Below, one piece after another: positions 32,757 to 42,589 of a DNA stretch of 64,000 nucleotides. The stretch's first letter is position 1, and each line of letters starts with the position of its first letter. This stretch comes from Nematopogon swammerdamellus. Its lineage: Eukaryota > Arthropoda > Insecta > Lepidoptera > Adelidae. Under the pieces are notes generated by a model that saw only the letters and a list, made by a program, of their open reading frames with translations, ran no database searches and had not been told where the DNA came from. Where the stretch lies: NCBI GenBank assembly GCA_946902875.1, contig OX336354.1, forward strand, positions 9,769,247-9,833,246, in the 5' to 3' direction. A program made the position numbers and the translations under genes.

Positions 32757-32775
32757 GGGGGGGGGGGGGGGGGGG
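32757..32775. repeat. G19 homopolymer
   Basis: Nineteen consecutive G after ACTCGA. Unusual length, possibly quadruplex-forming, or inflated by sequencing or assembly. Confidence 0.9.
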
Positions 32776-33214
32776 TAGTGTCGGTAGGTTTTTTGGTTTA
32801 GTATTTTTAATTTCAGATGATAATAATAAGATGATTTTTTTTAAATTAAATATAGATATGAATTAAGATATGATAATAAGTTTACTGTGCATACATTCTT
32901 AACCTATATCCTACCTAATAACCTACTTACATAGATGTTCTACTATCTCTACAAAAATATTTATAGGCATTAAAATAAAAGTCATGAAGAAATTCTCCCT
33001 AACAAATTTTTCCTATATTTTATTCAATTTTATATTAGTATGGTACCTATGTATTATTTGTATGTAGTATCTATGTTCTATACATGTATACGTATGTAAT
33101 GTATGTTTATGCTGTTGTATAAGTATTCTAAGTATAAATGTTAGATGTGTGTATTTTCATAAAAATAAAAAATATTCATTTCTTCCCTTTCGCTTGCACA
33201 ACCTATATTATATT

Positions 33215-33330
33215 TTAGTCCTGGTCACCCAAAGGTTGACTGGAAGAAATCACTTGCAGTGATAAGTCCGTCTTTGCGCACTCCTCTATTTCTTGTTTCT
33301 TGTCCTGTACTGTTCTTCTTTCAATTAAGT
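33215..33330 (+). mobile_element. LINE-J2-type 3' UTR
   Basis: CCCAAAGGTTGACTGGAAGA, AATCACTTGCAGTGATAAGT and CCGTCTTTGCGCACTCC. Hairpin arms ATCACT/AGTGAT pair perfectly. The AT-rich 32930-33215 may be the rest of the UTR. Confidence 0.65.
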
Positions 33331-33780
33331 ATATTGAAAAATGTTTATAGGCTATACGGATTACCTTCAGATCCCGGTTAAAACGACACTTCTGCACTTC
33401 ACAAAGCCTTCGGGCGTCAAGCGGATGGCAAAGGTCGAGTAGGGTGACATCACACCATTGTGCGACGTGGGCAGTCGCGGACAAAAGAGCAAGCATTTTG
33501 CATGTCAAGAATCTATTGACATTCGTACACAATGCCGAGACGCAAGAGCCACTACAGTTGACAATCAACTTGAACGAACTGTTTGAAAAGCCATGTTTAC
33601 ACAGCGGCCGGTACTTTGCGCACAATACTTTGGAGTTTTACTAGTTGTGAAATACGTGAATCTTTTTTTTGAGTCGACAGTAAATAAGTTTGTTTAGACG
33701 TCACTTGTCTGACTGAATAGAATGACTGAATAATTTTAATTTTTTTTTTGAGATAAACCTTTAACACAATGTATTTTATT
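33331..33780. other. unexplained open region
   Basis: A 136-codon minus frame (33215-33625) is the longest frame not explained by a transposon. It is Cys- and Leu-rich (CGVSALCTN-like, LLDLCHPLDARRLCEVQKCR) and its 3' part is antisense of a LINE UTR. I see no domain or splice structure and treat it as chance unless homology says otherwise. Confidence 0.3.
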
Positions 33781-33786
33781 TAATAT

Positions 33787-34375
33787 ATACATACATACAT
33801 ACCACACGCTCTATCCCGACAATCTGGGTAAGCAGAGTAATTGGAGTTGTGCTGCAGGTAATCTTATAAATTACAGCACAAAGCCGACCAGCACATTTAG
33901 CAAAGTATTCGGACAAGCTATCAAGCAGCAAGCAAGGTACGAAGACCCACCAGCTGCATGACTCGATGGAAGGACCGTTCCAAGGTGAAAGGAGGCTGGC
34001 GTGTCGCCCTTTAGCACGGAAACTTGTCCTTATCCCCTAGTCGCCTTTTACGACATGCACGGGGAGAGATGCAATACAAACTGTAGGTCCCTTCCCTCCT
34101 AATCTTACTTGGTGGTAGGGGTTAACCCGCCCGGGTTGGTACCACCGCACTGAATGAAACGTCGGTCAAAACGACTATGTAAATAGTTTGTGTTTTCCGA
34201 CCAGTTCAGTGTAGCCGGCACGATCAAAGGGGGAAGCACTGAAATGGCACCTAGTTCACCCGATGTTATGGGCTGACATCACGGACTTTGTAGGTGATGT
34301 AGACAACCGTGTCAGTTTCCATAAAAAAAAAATGCAGTGGGGTTATTCTTTTTAAGTACCGTCCCCACACGGTAC
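33787..34375 (-). mobile_element. repeat C split by a nested SINE-A
   Basis: Repeat C runs from ACATACATACCACACGCTCT to GGGGAGAGATGCA (34073), is interrupted, and resumes ATGCAGTGGGGTTATTCTTT to CCCCACACGGTAC (34375). ATGCA flanks the insertion on both sides. Confidence 0.85.
34074..34331 (+). mobile_element. SINE-A nested in repeat C
   Basis: Begins ATACAAACTGTAGGTCCC and ends TCAGTTTCCATAAAAAAAAA. 5' head truncated. Target-site duplication ATGCA (34069-34073 and 34332-34336). Therefore younger than the repeat C it interrupts. Confidence 0.9.
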
Positions 34376-35213
34376 ATTTTACACAGTATTTTATTTAATC
34401 TTGATTTAACGCAACTGCTCTGAAAAATATGAGCTGAATTGAAAAAATTATATTAAAAAATCTAAAGGCAAAAGCGAATTTTGTACTATACTATTAATTC
34501 AGTAATGAGGTTGGATTAAAAAAAATATTTCAAAAACATAAAGCCATTGAAGAATTTTATTATAGTTGAACTAGAAGTTACACAGTGGTCGATAAATATG
34601 TAAGTATGTATTAGAACACGATTAATGAGAGTCTTTCCATAAATCAAAAGGAGGAAGTTTTGTTTTACAACTTTAATAGTTCTCAAAATTTAATTTCACA
34701 AATGAATCTGAGATTCTATACCTATGTCAAGAAAATTCTTCTCACATACCTTATAAACAGCGACAATTTTCTTCCATTGTCCGCAAGCTACCTGCAAAAT
34801 GAGAACAACTCTAATTACAGTAATCCATATTCTCTCACAGTCAGTCTCTCACTACTGCAGAACATGCGTTGGTAATAATGTTACCTTGCGAGGCAACCCT
34901 TCACTTAATTAACCAAATTAATTAATTAATACATATTTTTAATTTAATTAATTTATGTATATTAGTTTATTAATCGAAAACAGCTCAACTGATTAATTGC
35001 CGTTTTCACAACCTCCGGTTATATCTCGTCCAACAGTTATTTGTCGGTAAAAGTGAAATTTTTCTTACATTTGACATCCGGCTAAATTTTAACTACAGTA
35101 CAATAACAGCAAACATTTTGTTTTAGTGGTGAAATCGGGCGTAACACGCGTTTGCAGTCAAAAGAGGAGTAAGTTTGGCTTTTTATGGCAAGTATACATT
35201 TAATGTGAAACGG
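34376..35213. other. AT-rich spacer
   Basis: Includes TTAATTAATTAA-type sequence near 34915-34980. No gene. Confidence 0.4.
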
Positions 35214-35218
35214 AGCTT

Positions 35219-35575
35219 TTTTTTATGGACTGACACGGTTGGGTACATCACCTACAACATCCGTGATGTCAGCCCATAACTAGGTGCCATGTCAGTGCTT
35301 CCCTTCATTTCATGTCGGCTACACTGAACTGGACGGAAAACACGAACTATTTACATAGCCATTTCGACCGACGTTTCATTCAGTGCGGCGGTATCAACCC
35401 GGGCGGGATAAACCCTACCACCTAGTAATGTAAGAAGGGAAGGGACTTACAGTTTAACGTGGAATCCGAACCACGGTCAGCCTCCAACGTTCGAGCGGTC
35501 ACCCATCCAAGTACTGACCGCGCTCAGGGTTGCTTAACAACAGTCGACTGACCGCACCACTGAGCTACCGTGGCC
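35219..35575 (-). mobile_element. SINE-A, complete copy with TSD
   Basis: Minus strand, head to tail: A-box TAGCTCAGTGG (35557-35567), GTTAAGCAACCCTGAGCGCG then GTCAGTACTTGGATGGGTGA (35491-35536, 5S rRNA-like), B-box GGTTCGGATTCC (35461-35472), core, tail and oligo(A). Flanked by GAGCT at 35214-35218 and 35576-35580, a probable target duplication. Best reference copy in the window. Confidence 0.9.
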
Positions 35576-35580
35576 GAGCT

Positions 35581-36224
35581 ACGAGCTGTAGGTATGTCAG
35601 CTTTTTACAGTTATTATTAATAATTTATTGTTACTATTTTATTTTATACTCCAAAGCTATTCTCTCTCTGTGTAGTGTTAAATATATATATATACTTATG
35701 TCTTTCTTACGAGATGGTCATCGCTTACAATTTATCATCAGTCATATTTGATTTTAAATTCTAGGAAGCGTTAAAATTGATACGAGCCTCTCAATCGACG
35801 CAATAAGAATGTCTACATGCGCAGTAAATGTTATCTCAACAATTTATTTGTTTAATATAGTCATTATTATTAATAACCAGGTAGCGAGACGATAACATCA
35901 CGCCATACACGCTATCTGATATAGGCAGAGACAATAGTTTCACCTGTGCCCTACTAAAGTACGTCTACTTATCTGCCGCCGATGTCACGCACTTCGGGAG
36001 ATGAGGAAAATTATTTTACGTAAAATCCCTACTATCATAACATTCAAATGGTGTTAGTATGTCGGTTTGAATTATGTTTTTATCATAATAAAACGCCTCG
36101 TCCCAGGATACCTATGGAGATTGATGTTATCTAGGGTTACAATATTAATGCCTCTGGACCTGATATTTTGCATGGTGATATAGTTTGCGTGCCGATTTAT
36201 CGAGTATGATATTATTAAACTACT
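35581..36224. other. no feature recognised
   Basis: AT-rich spacer with short frames. Confidence 0.4.
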
Positions 36225-36475
36225 ACGTTTTGCCCGCAGCTTCGCTCGCGTAATATTCGGATTTAAAAAGAAGAAAGTAAGTAAGCCCGCTACCATACCT
36301 TTATTTCGGCGCGTGGAACAATTCGGTTTATATGAGAGCCACATGTTGGAACCGAATTTTATTTATCCTATCCTGTGTCTGGTATAGCTAAATGTGCTTG
36401 TACTAAGTTTCATCGAATTGAGATGATGGGTTTAAGAGTTATGGAGGAACATACATACATATATACATACATATG
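36225..36475 (-). mobile_element. Helitron-like element, 3' end mutated
   Basis: CGTTTTGCCCGCAGCTTCGC then TCGCGTAATATTCGGATTT is the terminus with CTAG mutated to CTACG. The body ends in GGAGGAACATACATACATAT. The 102-codon plus frame here is incidental. Confidence 0.5.
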
Positions 36476-37019
36476 TACAGAAGATGTTTCTAAAAATCGT
36501 CAATTTAGTGTTAGTATTATAGAGTCTACAAAATCAGTATCACTATCCCTTACAGATTTATTATTAGTAATGTTGATAAACGATGAAAGCAGGTATATTA
36601 AATTTTATATAACGAATTTTAAACATTTTCTCTGCGTTTTCATGCACGCAGGATGCGTAAAAACGCAGATAAACTTTCCTTGATTAATAAAAAAATCGTT
36701 GTTTCGTTTTTTTATATTTATTAATATGTTCTGCTCTCACTTGACGGTAGAAACAAAACAGTAGTTTGCTGGAGAATAGTTCTTTCGTTTTTACTATTTA
36801 TATATATATTTTTTTCAACATTTTCGTACAATTATTATGACGTATGGATTCCTTCCTAGACTCTCGCCCTAGAGCTATGTGGTCCGGCTATCATACATCT
36901 ACATCGAGATAAGCTACGTTTAGTGGTTGTAATGGGACGGTGATATTAATGAATGTGAAGAGGTAGTGAATGTTCATGGGCTGAACTTCCGAGCGCGTGT
37001 ACCTAAGTAACATTAAGGT
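36476..37019. other. no feature recognised
   Basis: AT-rich spacer. Confidence 0.4.
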
Positions 37020-37130
37020 CACGAGAAATTCAGTCAAAGTTCGACCATGTTGAAATAATGGGTGATAAAGCCTAAAGAAAGCTTTTAAGGAGCGAATGTT
37101 AGCCGTGAAGGGTTGGCCTAGGCCCTAACT
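37020..37130 (+). pseudogene. very decayed RTE-1 fragment
   Basis: TTCGACCATGTTGAAATAAT, GGGTGATAAAGCCTAAAGAA and AGGAGCGAATGTTAGCCGTG follow the order of the RTE-1 segment encoding GHVERMDDR..TKEIYGANVSG. Many stops. Confidence 0.4.
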
Positions 37131-37960
37131 ACTCGCATACTGATGTCTACCTATTACCAATGGTATTTCTATTACCGTTCAAAAGATGCAGCCCTAGGAC
37201 GGACAGACAGACAGACAGCGTAGGCTTAGTTCCCATCAAGTGATATAGACCGCTTGGTTGGATTTCTTTACAACGATTTTCAAAGCGGCCGTTAATCTGT
37301 TGCTCCTTCGAAATATGAAATTGGAATCTGAGTGGACAGTAAATCAAGATTTACAACTCGTCTTTGCGAACACTTCGATTGTGTTGCGTCTCTATAAAAT
37401 TGGAATATAATCCCTCGTTGACACTTCTTTATCACGGCCATTGACCTCTATAGTATTCTTTCCTCTCTATCGATGTTTTGCAACGGCAAGCATTTGGCGA
37501 CTTCGTTTAATATTTTGAATTAGCTACACCGGTCATAAATTAATTAACTATACAACTCTGTAATGCTAAGGCTTCTAGTTTTACGCAAAAATGCGTGAGA
37601 TGCGAGATCTAGTGCTTTGTGTAATAAGTCGACCTCCTGTATCGTGGAAGAGTGTAGAACAAAAAATACTTTCATTTATAATTCCAGCGGCATATTGCGA
37701 GAATTAGACATTAGGCCTTTATGTTACAAACACACAATTTTATAGTTGGCTTTTATGAAGGTGTTCATAAAATATGAAACGTTTCCATAATTCGAGAGAT
37801 ATATATTTCAATAAAATATGTATGTATCTTGACAATTACCATGGTTAACTATATTATATTTCTTAATTAAAATTTTCTAATATTAACACATGCCCCCTTA
37901 AAGAAAACTCCCGTAATGTAATAGAAAGTAAATGAACATAAATATTAAACAAAAAAGTGA
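37131..37960. other. no gene recognised
   Basis: Contains a GACGGACAGACAGACAGACA run at 37199 and the word GCGTAGGCTTAG, a GTTCC-repeat remnant. The rest is AT-rich. Confidence 0.4.
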
Positions 37961-37964
37961 ACGT

Positions 37965-38200
37965 GTAAACAGAGTAATCCGTGTTGTGCTGCAAGAACTC
38001 GGTTAATCAGCACAACACTGACCAGCACGCTTAGGAAAATATTGATGACAACTACCAAGCAGCTAGTAAAGCAGGAAGTTACCTACCTATTGCATGACTG
38101 TGCACGAATCGTGCCATGGCGAGACGTGGCTATGCTGTCGCCCTTATATTGTCCTTATCCCTTAGCCGCCTCATAAACGGGGAGAGATGCAGTACAGCGG
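37965..38200 (-). mobile_element. repeat C copy, old
   Basis: AACAGAGTAATCCGTGTTGT, CAGCACAACACTGACCAGCA, TTATCCCTTAGCCGCCTCAT and ACGGGGAGAGATGCAG remain, with several indels. Confidence 0.7.
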
Positions 38201-38202
38201 AT

Positions 38203-38420
38203 TCAAATCAAATCAAAATATATTTATTGCACTTGCATTAAACTACATCCACACTAATATTATAAAAAGGTAAAGTTTATAAGTTTGAATGTAGGAGGAT
38301 TTACGTGTATTCTTTTCAAGTGCCCGACCACACAGTACACACAATACTCTCCGAAAGCATTCCGCCATAAGTCCGCCTTCTGCACTCCTGCGCATAGTGC
38401 AATACCATATATGTTAAAGG
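38203..38420. mobile_element. LINE 3' end scraps
   Basis: AAATCAAATCAAAATATATT then TATTGCACTTG (38205-38240) is a minus-strand LINE tail. TCCGCCATAAGTCCGCCTTC (38380) is a plus-strand LINE-J2-type UTR scrap. Confidence 0.45.
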
Positions 38421-38454
38421 AAGATAATAGCAGGTGAGGTGCGAACCGTTGCAG

Positions 38455-39222
38455 AAAAAAAATAAGTTATAAAAAACTAAAACCCGACTACGTAAAAGCT
38501 AATTATGAAAATCGTTTAAATAAAAAAAAAATAGTTATAAAAAACTAAAACCCGTCTACGAAAAAGCAAATTATGAAAATAGTTTGACTAAAAAATAACA
38601 AAATAATGTTTTCCATATAATTTATCAGATACAGCATTTCTCTTTTTATATTGATTTTACCTTAGCACTAACTCTATAAATTTTGATAAATTTATAATTT
38701 TTAACGTTCTAAATATAGAGCCGTGGTCGGGCGTTCTTCGTTCAACAAGACAAGTGAGGCCCTCGTCGTGCATTATTAGAGCGCGGAACTTAGGACGGCC
38801 ATCGCCATTGTGTCATACTGGCATCTTTTTGTAAGATCAGTCAGAGCCAATCTAAAATTATTATAAGTAGATACATAGGTACATACCGAACGTCAACGGC
38901 TATAATGCACAACGACGGTCTCACTTGTCTTGTTGAACGAAGAACGCCCGACCACGGCTCTATATTTAGAACGTTAAAAATTATAAATTTATCAAAATTT
39001 ATAGAGTTAGTGCTAAGGTAAAATCAATATAAAAAGAGAAATGCTGTATCTGATAAATTATATGGAAAACATTATTTTGTTATTTTTTAGTCAAACTATT
39101 TTCATAATTTGCTTTTTCGTAGACGGGTTTTAGTTTTTTATAACTATTTTTTTTTATTTAAACGATTTTCATAATTAGCTTTTACGTAGTCGGGTTTTAG
39201 TTTTTTATAACTTATTTTTTTT
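38455..39222. repeat. 768-bp foldback with two ~320-bp arms
   Basis: Left arm 38455-38776 and right arm 38902-39222 are reverse complements with only a few differences seen by eye (GGCCCTCGTCG against GACCGTCGTTG, one base in an A run). The 125-bp centre is unique. Each arm also holds a tandem duplication of about 68 bp (AGTTATAAAAAACTAAAACC units at 38464 and 38533). No frame. It could be a foldback transposon, a recent inverted duplication or an assembly artefact. Confidence 0.95.
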
Positions 39223-39284
39223 ATTTTAGGCTTTTTTAAAAACTGTTTGCATACTTTAAATGTTGTATGTAACTCGTATATTGA

Positions 39285-39506
39285 TTTTTTTTATGGAATC
39301 TGACACATCACCTACAGGCTACAACATCCGTGATGTCACCCCATAACATAACACCGGGTGAACTTGGTGCCACGTCAGTGCTTCCCTTCGGTCGTACCGG
39401 CTACACTAAATACATAGCCGTTTCTACCGACCTTTCATTCAGTGCGGTGCGGTAGTACCAACACGGGCGGGTTAAACCCTACCACCTAGTATTATAAGAA
39501 GGAAGT
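39285..39506 (-). mobile_element. SINE-A tail and core fused to repeat C
   Basis: ATGGAATCTGACACATCACC to CACCTAGTATTATAAGAAGG. The tRNA/5S head is replaced at 39502-39510 by GTCATA followed by repeat C. Confidence 0.8.
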
Positions 39507-39580
39507 CATATCCCTTAGTCGCCTTTTACGACATACACGGGGAGAGATACAGTGCGGCTATTCTTTTATATAAGTACCGG
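39507..39580 (-). mobile_element. repeat C 5' part of the chimera
   Basis: TCCCTTAGTCGCCTTTTACG, ACATACACGGGGAGAGATAC and TTATATAAGTACCGGC. The junction sequence is shared with 57915-57945. Confidence 0.75.
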
Positions 39581-39719
39581 CTTGATACTATCCGTCCGTT
39601 TATTTGTCGTGATCTCTATTTGAAACCTCCTTTGAAACGCATGAGTGAGTACCTACATATATATACAAATTATGTATAGTTGAACGATGTATAGTCTTGA
39701 AGTAAAATGAAAAGTCAGT

Positions 39720-39930
39720 CAGAGCAAGACCGAAGACTGAGCTGTGTAAGTACACGATTTTCTTTGTCTATGTAAGTAAATATATCTGGCTGGGGTGAAG
39801 CGGATTCGGGAAGTAAGTAAACCAATCAGTTCAAGGCCGAAGACCGAGGGAGGTTTCAGGTTGTACATAGTTGAATAATGTACTCACTCGAAGCAGGTAA
39901 GCCACTAAGGCGAGGCCAAAGCTACTGATA
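39720..39930. repeat. minisatellite units, third locus, inverted
   Basis: CAAGACCGAAGACTGAGCTG, CAAGGCCGAAGACCGAGGGA and AAGGCGAGGCCAAAGC alternate with AAGTAAGTAA-like spacers. These are complements of the 6.4-kb and 9.4-kb units. Confidence 0.55.
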
Positions 39931-39939
39931 TTATTTTTA

Positions 39940-40510
39940 TAGTAAGCGCGACATGTGGCGCCGAGCCACCCATAAGGTGTCTAGCGATGCCCATGGACAT
40001 TCGGTAGCATGCGGAGGCTGCGAATGCCATGCCGGCCTGACAGGTGCCCAGGTTGAAGGACCCGAGACTGTACTTGGGGGAAAATATTTCTCTCTGTTTG
40101 TATTTAAACAGGCTCTGATTTAGCTATGTATTCCTACGGAGTTGCAGTGGTTTTAGATCGCGGGACATTTGGGAGTCACCTACTATTCGCACGGCTCGAC
40201 GCTGGATCGAGTCCAGAGGCGCCAGCTGGTATTTGACTGAGCCATCCCATAGGTGCGGTGCGTGCAGTACCGAATCTGCGATTTATACGGCCTTGCCCTC
40301 GATGTCACGCCGGAAGTTTAGATCGTGCGAAAATTCGACTCGGAGGACCCCGAGGTGGTCGCAAAATTTAAGTGACGTGCCTTGGTAGGAAGGAGCTGGT
40401 GTGAACGCCGCTCTCTTCGCACTGAACGCGCAAACTTGTATCTTGGAGGTATTTAACTTGAACAACTTGCTACGGCCCATTCGGAAATAGAGCCGAGTGT
40501 TTGCTCAAGT
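39940..40510 (-). pseudogene. LINE-J1 with internal deletions
   Basis: The minus strand, 5' to 3', encodes LNTSKIQVCAFSAKRAAF, LRVEFSHDLNFRRDIEGKA, then (after a deletion) YQLAPLDSIQRRAVRIVGDS, LKPLQLRRN, a second deletion, then SPKYSLGSF and the 3' UTR ending CATGTCGCGCTTAC. Block order and motifs are CR1/Jockey-group C-terminal ORF2. AATAAA is lost. Frame 40283-40480 is the longest piece. Confidence 0.85.
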
Positions 40511-40640
40511 TCACACACAAGTCTTCGCCTCTTCTCATCCACATCCCGCCTAGTTGAAGGGTAACTGGTGTAGAACCCGTGTTCCGTACTCTCGTATGTA
40601 TAACAATGATATGTTGCCCCCTGAATGCTACGCCCACGCC

Positions 40641-40910
40641 TTCAACGTTAGCAAGGCTCAGTGCTGCGCATTATCTGCGAAGGTCGATTTGAAGGTCCTT
40701 TTGATTTCCAAGCCAGTTTCTAAGTCAGCGTCATACCTGTCTGGAAGCACCTGAACCTCCTGGGCACCGCCATTTCCAAAGACGTAGGGTTCCGGCAACT
40801 AATCGAGTCTAGGGCTAAAACTGCACCCAGAAAATTGGGAATACTTTTTCGCAATCGGCGGTTCTTCTCTTCCACAATATCCCGCTTAGCTGAAGGGTAA
40901 CTTGCATCCG
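40641..40910 (+). pseudogene. related LINE fragment, opposite orientation
   Basis: Encodes FNVSKAQCCALSAK, then (frameshift) LNLLGTAISKDVGFRQLIES, RAKTAPRKLGILFRNRRFF. Same protein region as 40283-40480 but a different subfamily. Both end near TGAAGGGTAACT, giving a head-to-head pair. Confidence 0.75.
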
Positions 40911-40935
40911 AAAATATTGAATTAATGTACCTACC

Positions 40936-41220
40936 TTTTTTTTTTATGGAAACTTGACACGGTTGGCTACATCACCTGCAACATCCGTGATGTCAGCCCA
41001 TAACACCGGGTGAACTAGGTGCCATGTCAGTGCTTCCCTTCATTTCGCGCCGGCTACACTGAACTGGACGGAAAACACGAACTATTTACATAGCCGTTTC
41101 GACCGACGTTTCGCTCAGTGCGGTGGTATCAACCCGGCCGGGATAAACCCTACCACCTAGTAAGGTCGGCGGTCATCCATCAGATAACTGACCGCACCAT
41201 TAAGCTGCCGAGGCTGACGA
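40936..41220 (-). mobile_element. SINE-A copy
   Basis: Poly-T, GGAAACTTGACACGGTTGGC, complete tail and core, then GGCGGTCATCCATCAGATAA and CACCATTAAGCTGCCGAGG as a shortened head. The B-box region is deleted. Confidence 0.85.
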
Positions 41221-41301
41221 TCCCTTAGTCGTCTTTTACGACATGCGACGGGGAGAGATGCAGTGGGGCTATTCTTTTTAAGTACCGACCCCACACGGTA
41301 C
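41221..41301 (-). mobile_element. repeat C 5' end fragment
   Basis: TCCCTTAGTCGTCTTTTACG, GGGGAGAGATGCAGTGGGGC and CCGACCCCACACGGTAC. It directly follows the SINE-A head. Confidence 0.8.
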
Positions 41302-41845
41302 ACCTACACTACATATTATGCTTACACTAGGTACCTACATGGACATTTAATACCAATTTATTTTAGCATAGTACTGTGGTGGTACTGTATCTAATAATAA
41401 TATTATATATCTATATAAAATTTGCGGTAGATCAGTGAGTAAGTATGTAGGTATATTACCAACAATACCATGTCGCTTCTTCGCGTCGTCGTCGCGCGTG
41501 GGTGGGGGCGCGCGGCGCGGGGCGCGGGCGACCACGGTTCATCGCGAATAATCGCTATTCATACATACATTCGCTACACATTTTGCTCTATTTCTCTGTA
41601 CACATAAGTTTAATAGATAGCAAAGTATATATTTTCGGAATCGTAATTTAATTATCTTTAATTTGATACCCCACTCAATATATTTTGAAAAACTAATTTG
41701 ACATTTTGACGCCGTGCGTCCGCCATTTTGAATTTTGAAAATAGTTATATAGCCTATGACACTCCCGTGAATAAGACGAATCCAATAGCACAAGAATTAT
41801 TCAAATCGGTCCAGTACTTTAGGCTGTAGAGTGGAATATAGATAG
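41302..41845. other. spacer with GC-rich patch
   Basis: GCGTGGGTGGGGGCGCGCGG (about 41493) is a sharp GC island of about 60 bp. 41750-41845 has Helitron-body words (TTCAAATCGGTCCAGTACTT). Confidence 0.35.
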
Positions 41846-41848
41846 TCA

Positions 41849-41890
41849 CATACATACATACATACATACATACATACATACATACATACA
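41849..41890. repeat. (CATA)n microsatellite
   Basis: About ten CATA units. Confidence 0.95.
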
Positions 41891-41939
41891 CGCCAAACTC
41901 ATAACCCTTCCTTTTTTGGCTTCGCCGTAGTCGGGTAAT

Positions 41940-42130
41940 GATCTTAAGTCCACCGCGCGTTACGCAAGCCGCGGAAACAAACAGGTTGTGCGTCGGCGCA
42001 CTGGCTGCGGCGGAGCGGGCGCGGGCGCAGCAAGCAACAGTTAATACAGCCTCTCTACCTGCGCAACTTCCTGCGCGGCCGCCGCCGCCCGTTCCGTGCT
42101 GGCACGTCTTACGACACGGTGGCCGTTGAC
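41940..42130. other. GC-rich patch, no gene assigned
   Basis: CGGCGGAGCGGGCGCGGGCG and CTGCGCGGCCGCCGCCGCCC. Frames on both strands (41938-42129 plus, 41754-42152 minus) are compositional. It could be a CpG-rich promoter or exon, but nothing identifies it. Confidence 0.25.
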
Positions 42131-42189
42131 GCGGCTTGCGGACTTTTTCCATACGTCCCTCTTTGTTGTTTCGTTGAAATAATAAAAAA

Positions 42190-42410
42190 AGTGTTCATCA
42201 TCATCATCAGCCTGTATCGGCCCACTGCTGGACATAGGCCTCTCCCAAGGCACGCCACCACACGCGGTCTTCCGCTCTTATTAAAAGTATTATCTTTAAA
42301 TAAAAAAATATTATCTGTCCACCTAGCCGGGGGGCGTCCCACGCTACGTTTGCTTGTACGTGGCCTCCATTCGAGCACCCGTCTACCCCATCGGTTGTCC
42401 GGGAGAGGAT
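42190..42410 (-). pseudogene. RTE-2 LINE 3' end, minus copy
   Basis: Minus strand encodes RVLEWRPRTSKRSVGRPPAR then WTDNI, followed by a short insert, GRPRVVACLGRG-frame sequence, and the 3' end CAGCAGTGGGCCGATACAGG with (ATG)n at 42190-42205. Confidence 0.8.
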
Positions 42411-42500
42411 GGATGAGAAGAGCGGAAGACCGCGTGTGGTGGCGTGCCTTGGGAGAGGCCTATGTTCAGCAGTGGACCGATACAGGCTGATGATGATGAT
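42405..42500 (+). mobile_element. RTE-2 3' end, plus copy
   Basis: AAGAGCGGAAGACCGCGTGT, GGTGGCGTGCCTTGGGAGAG, CAGCAGTGGACCGATACAGG and CTGATGATGATGATG. Near-perfect inverted repeat of 42190-42280. Confidence 0.85.
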
Positions 42501-42589
42501 GAAAAAAATATCTCCTCTCTGTATGTATCTCTATCTTCTCTATCTCTACTTCATATAAAAGGGAACGTCTCTGTCTGTAAGTATATATC

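Noticed and set aside
33215..33625. 136-codon minus-strand frame
   Set aside because: Longest unexplained frame, but part is antisense of a LINE 3' UTR and no domain, splice or promoter structure is visible. Kept only as an unexplained region.
35491..35536. 5S rRNA gene
   Set aside because: Only the 3'-half-like segment is present and it is embedded in SINE-A copies, so it is a SINE head, not a 5S gene.
38463..38598. CRISPR-like direct repeats
   Set aside because: Just two ~68-bp tandem units within a foldback arm in eukaryotic DNA.
41754..42152. 132-codon Arg/Ala-rich minus frame
   Set aside because: Composition of a GC patch plus a (CATA)n run; no domain.
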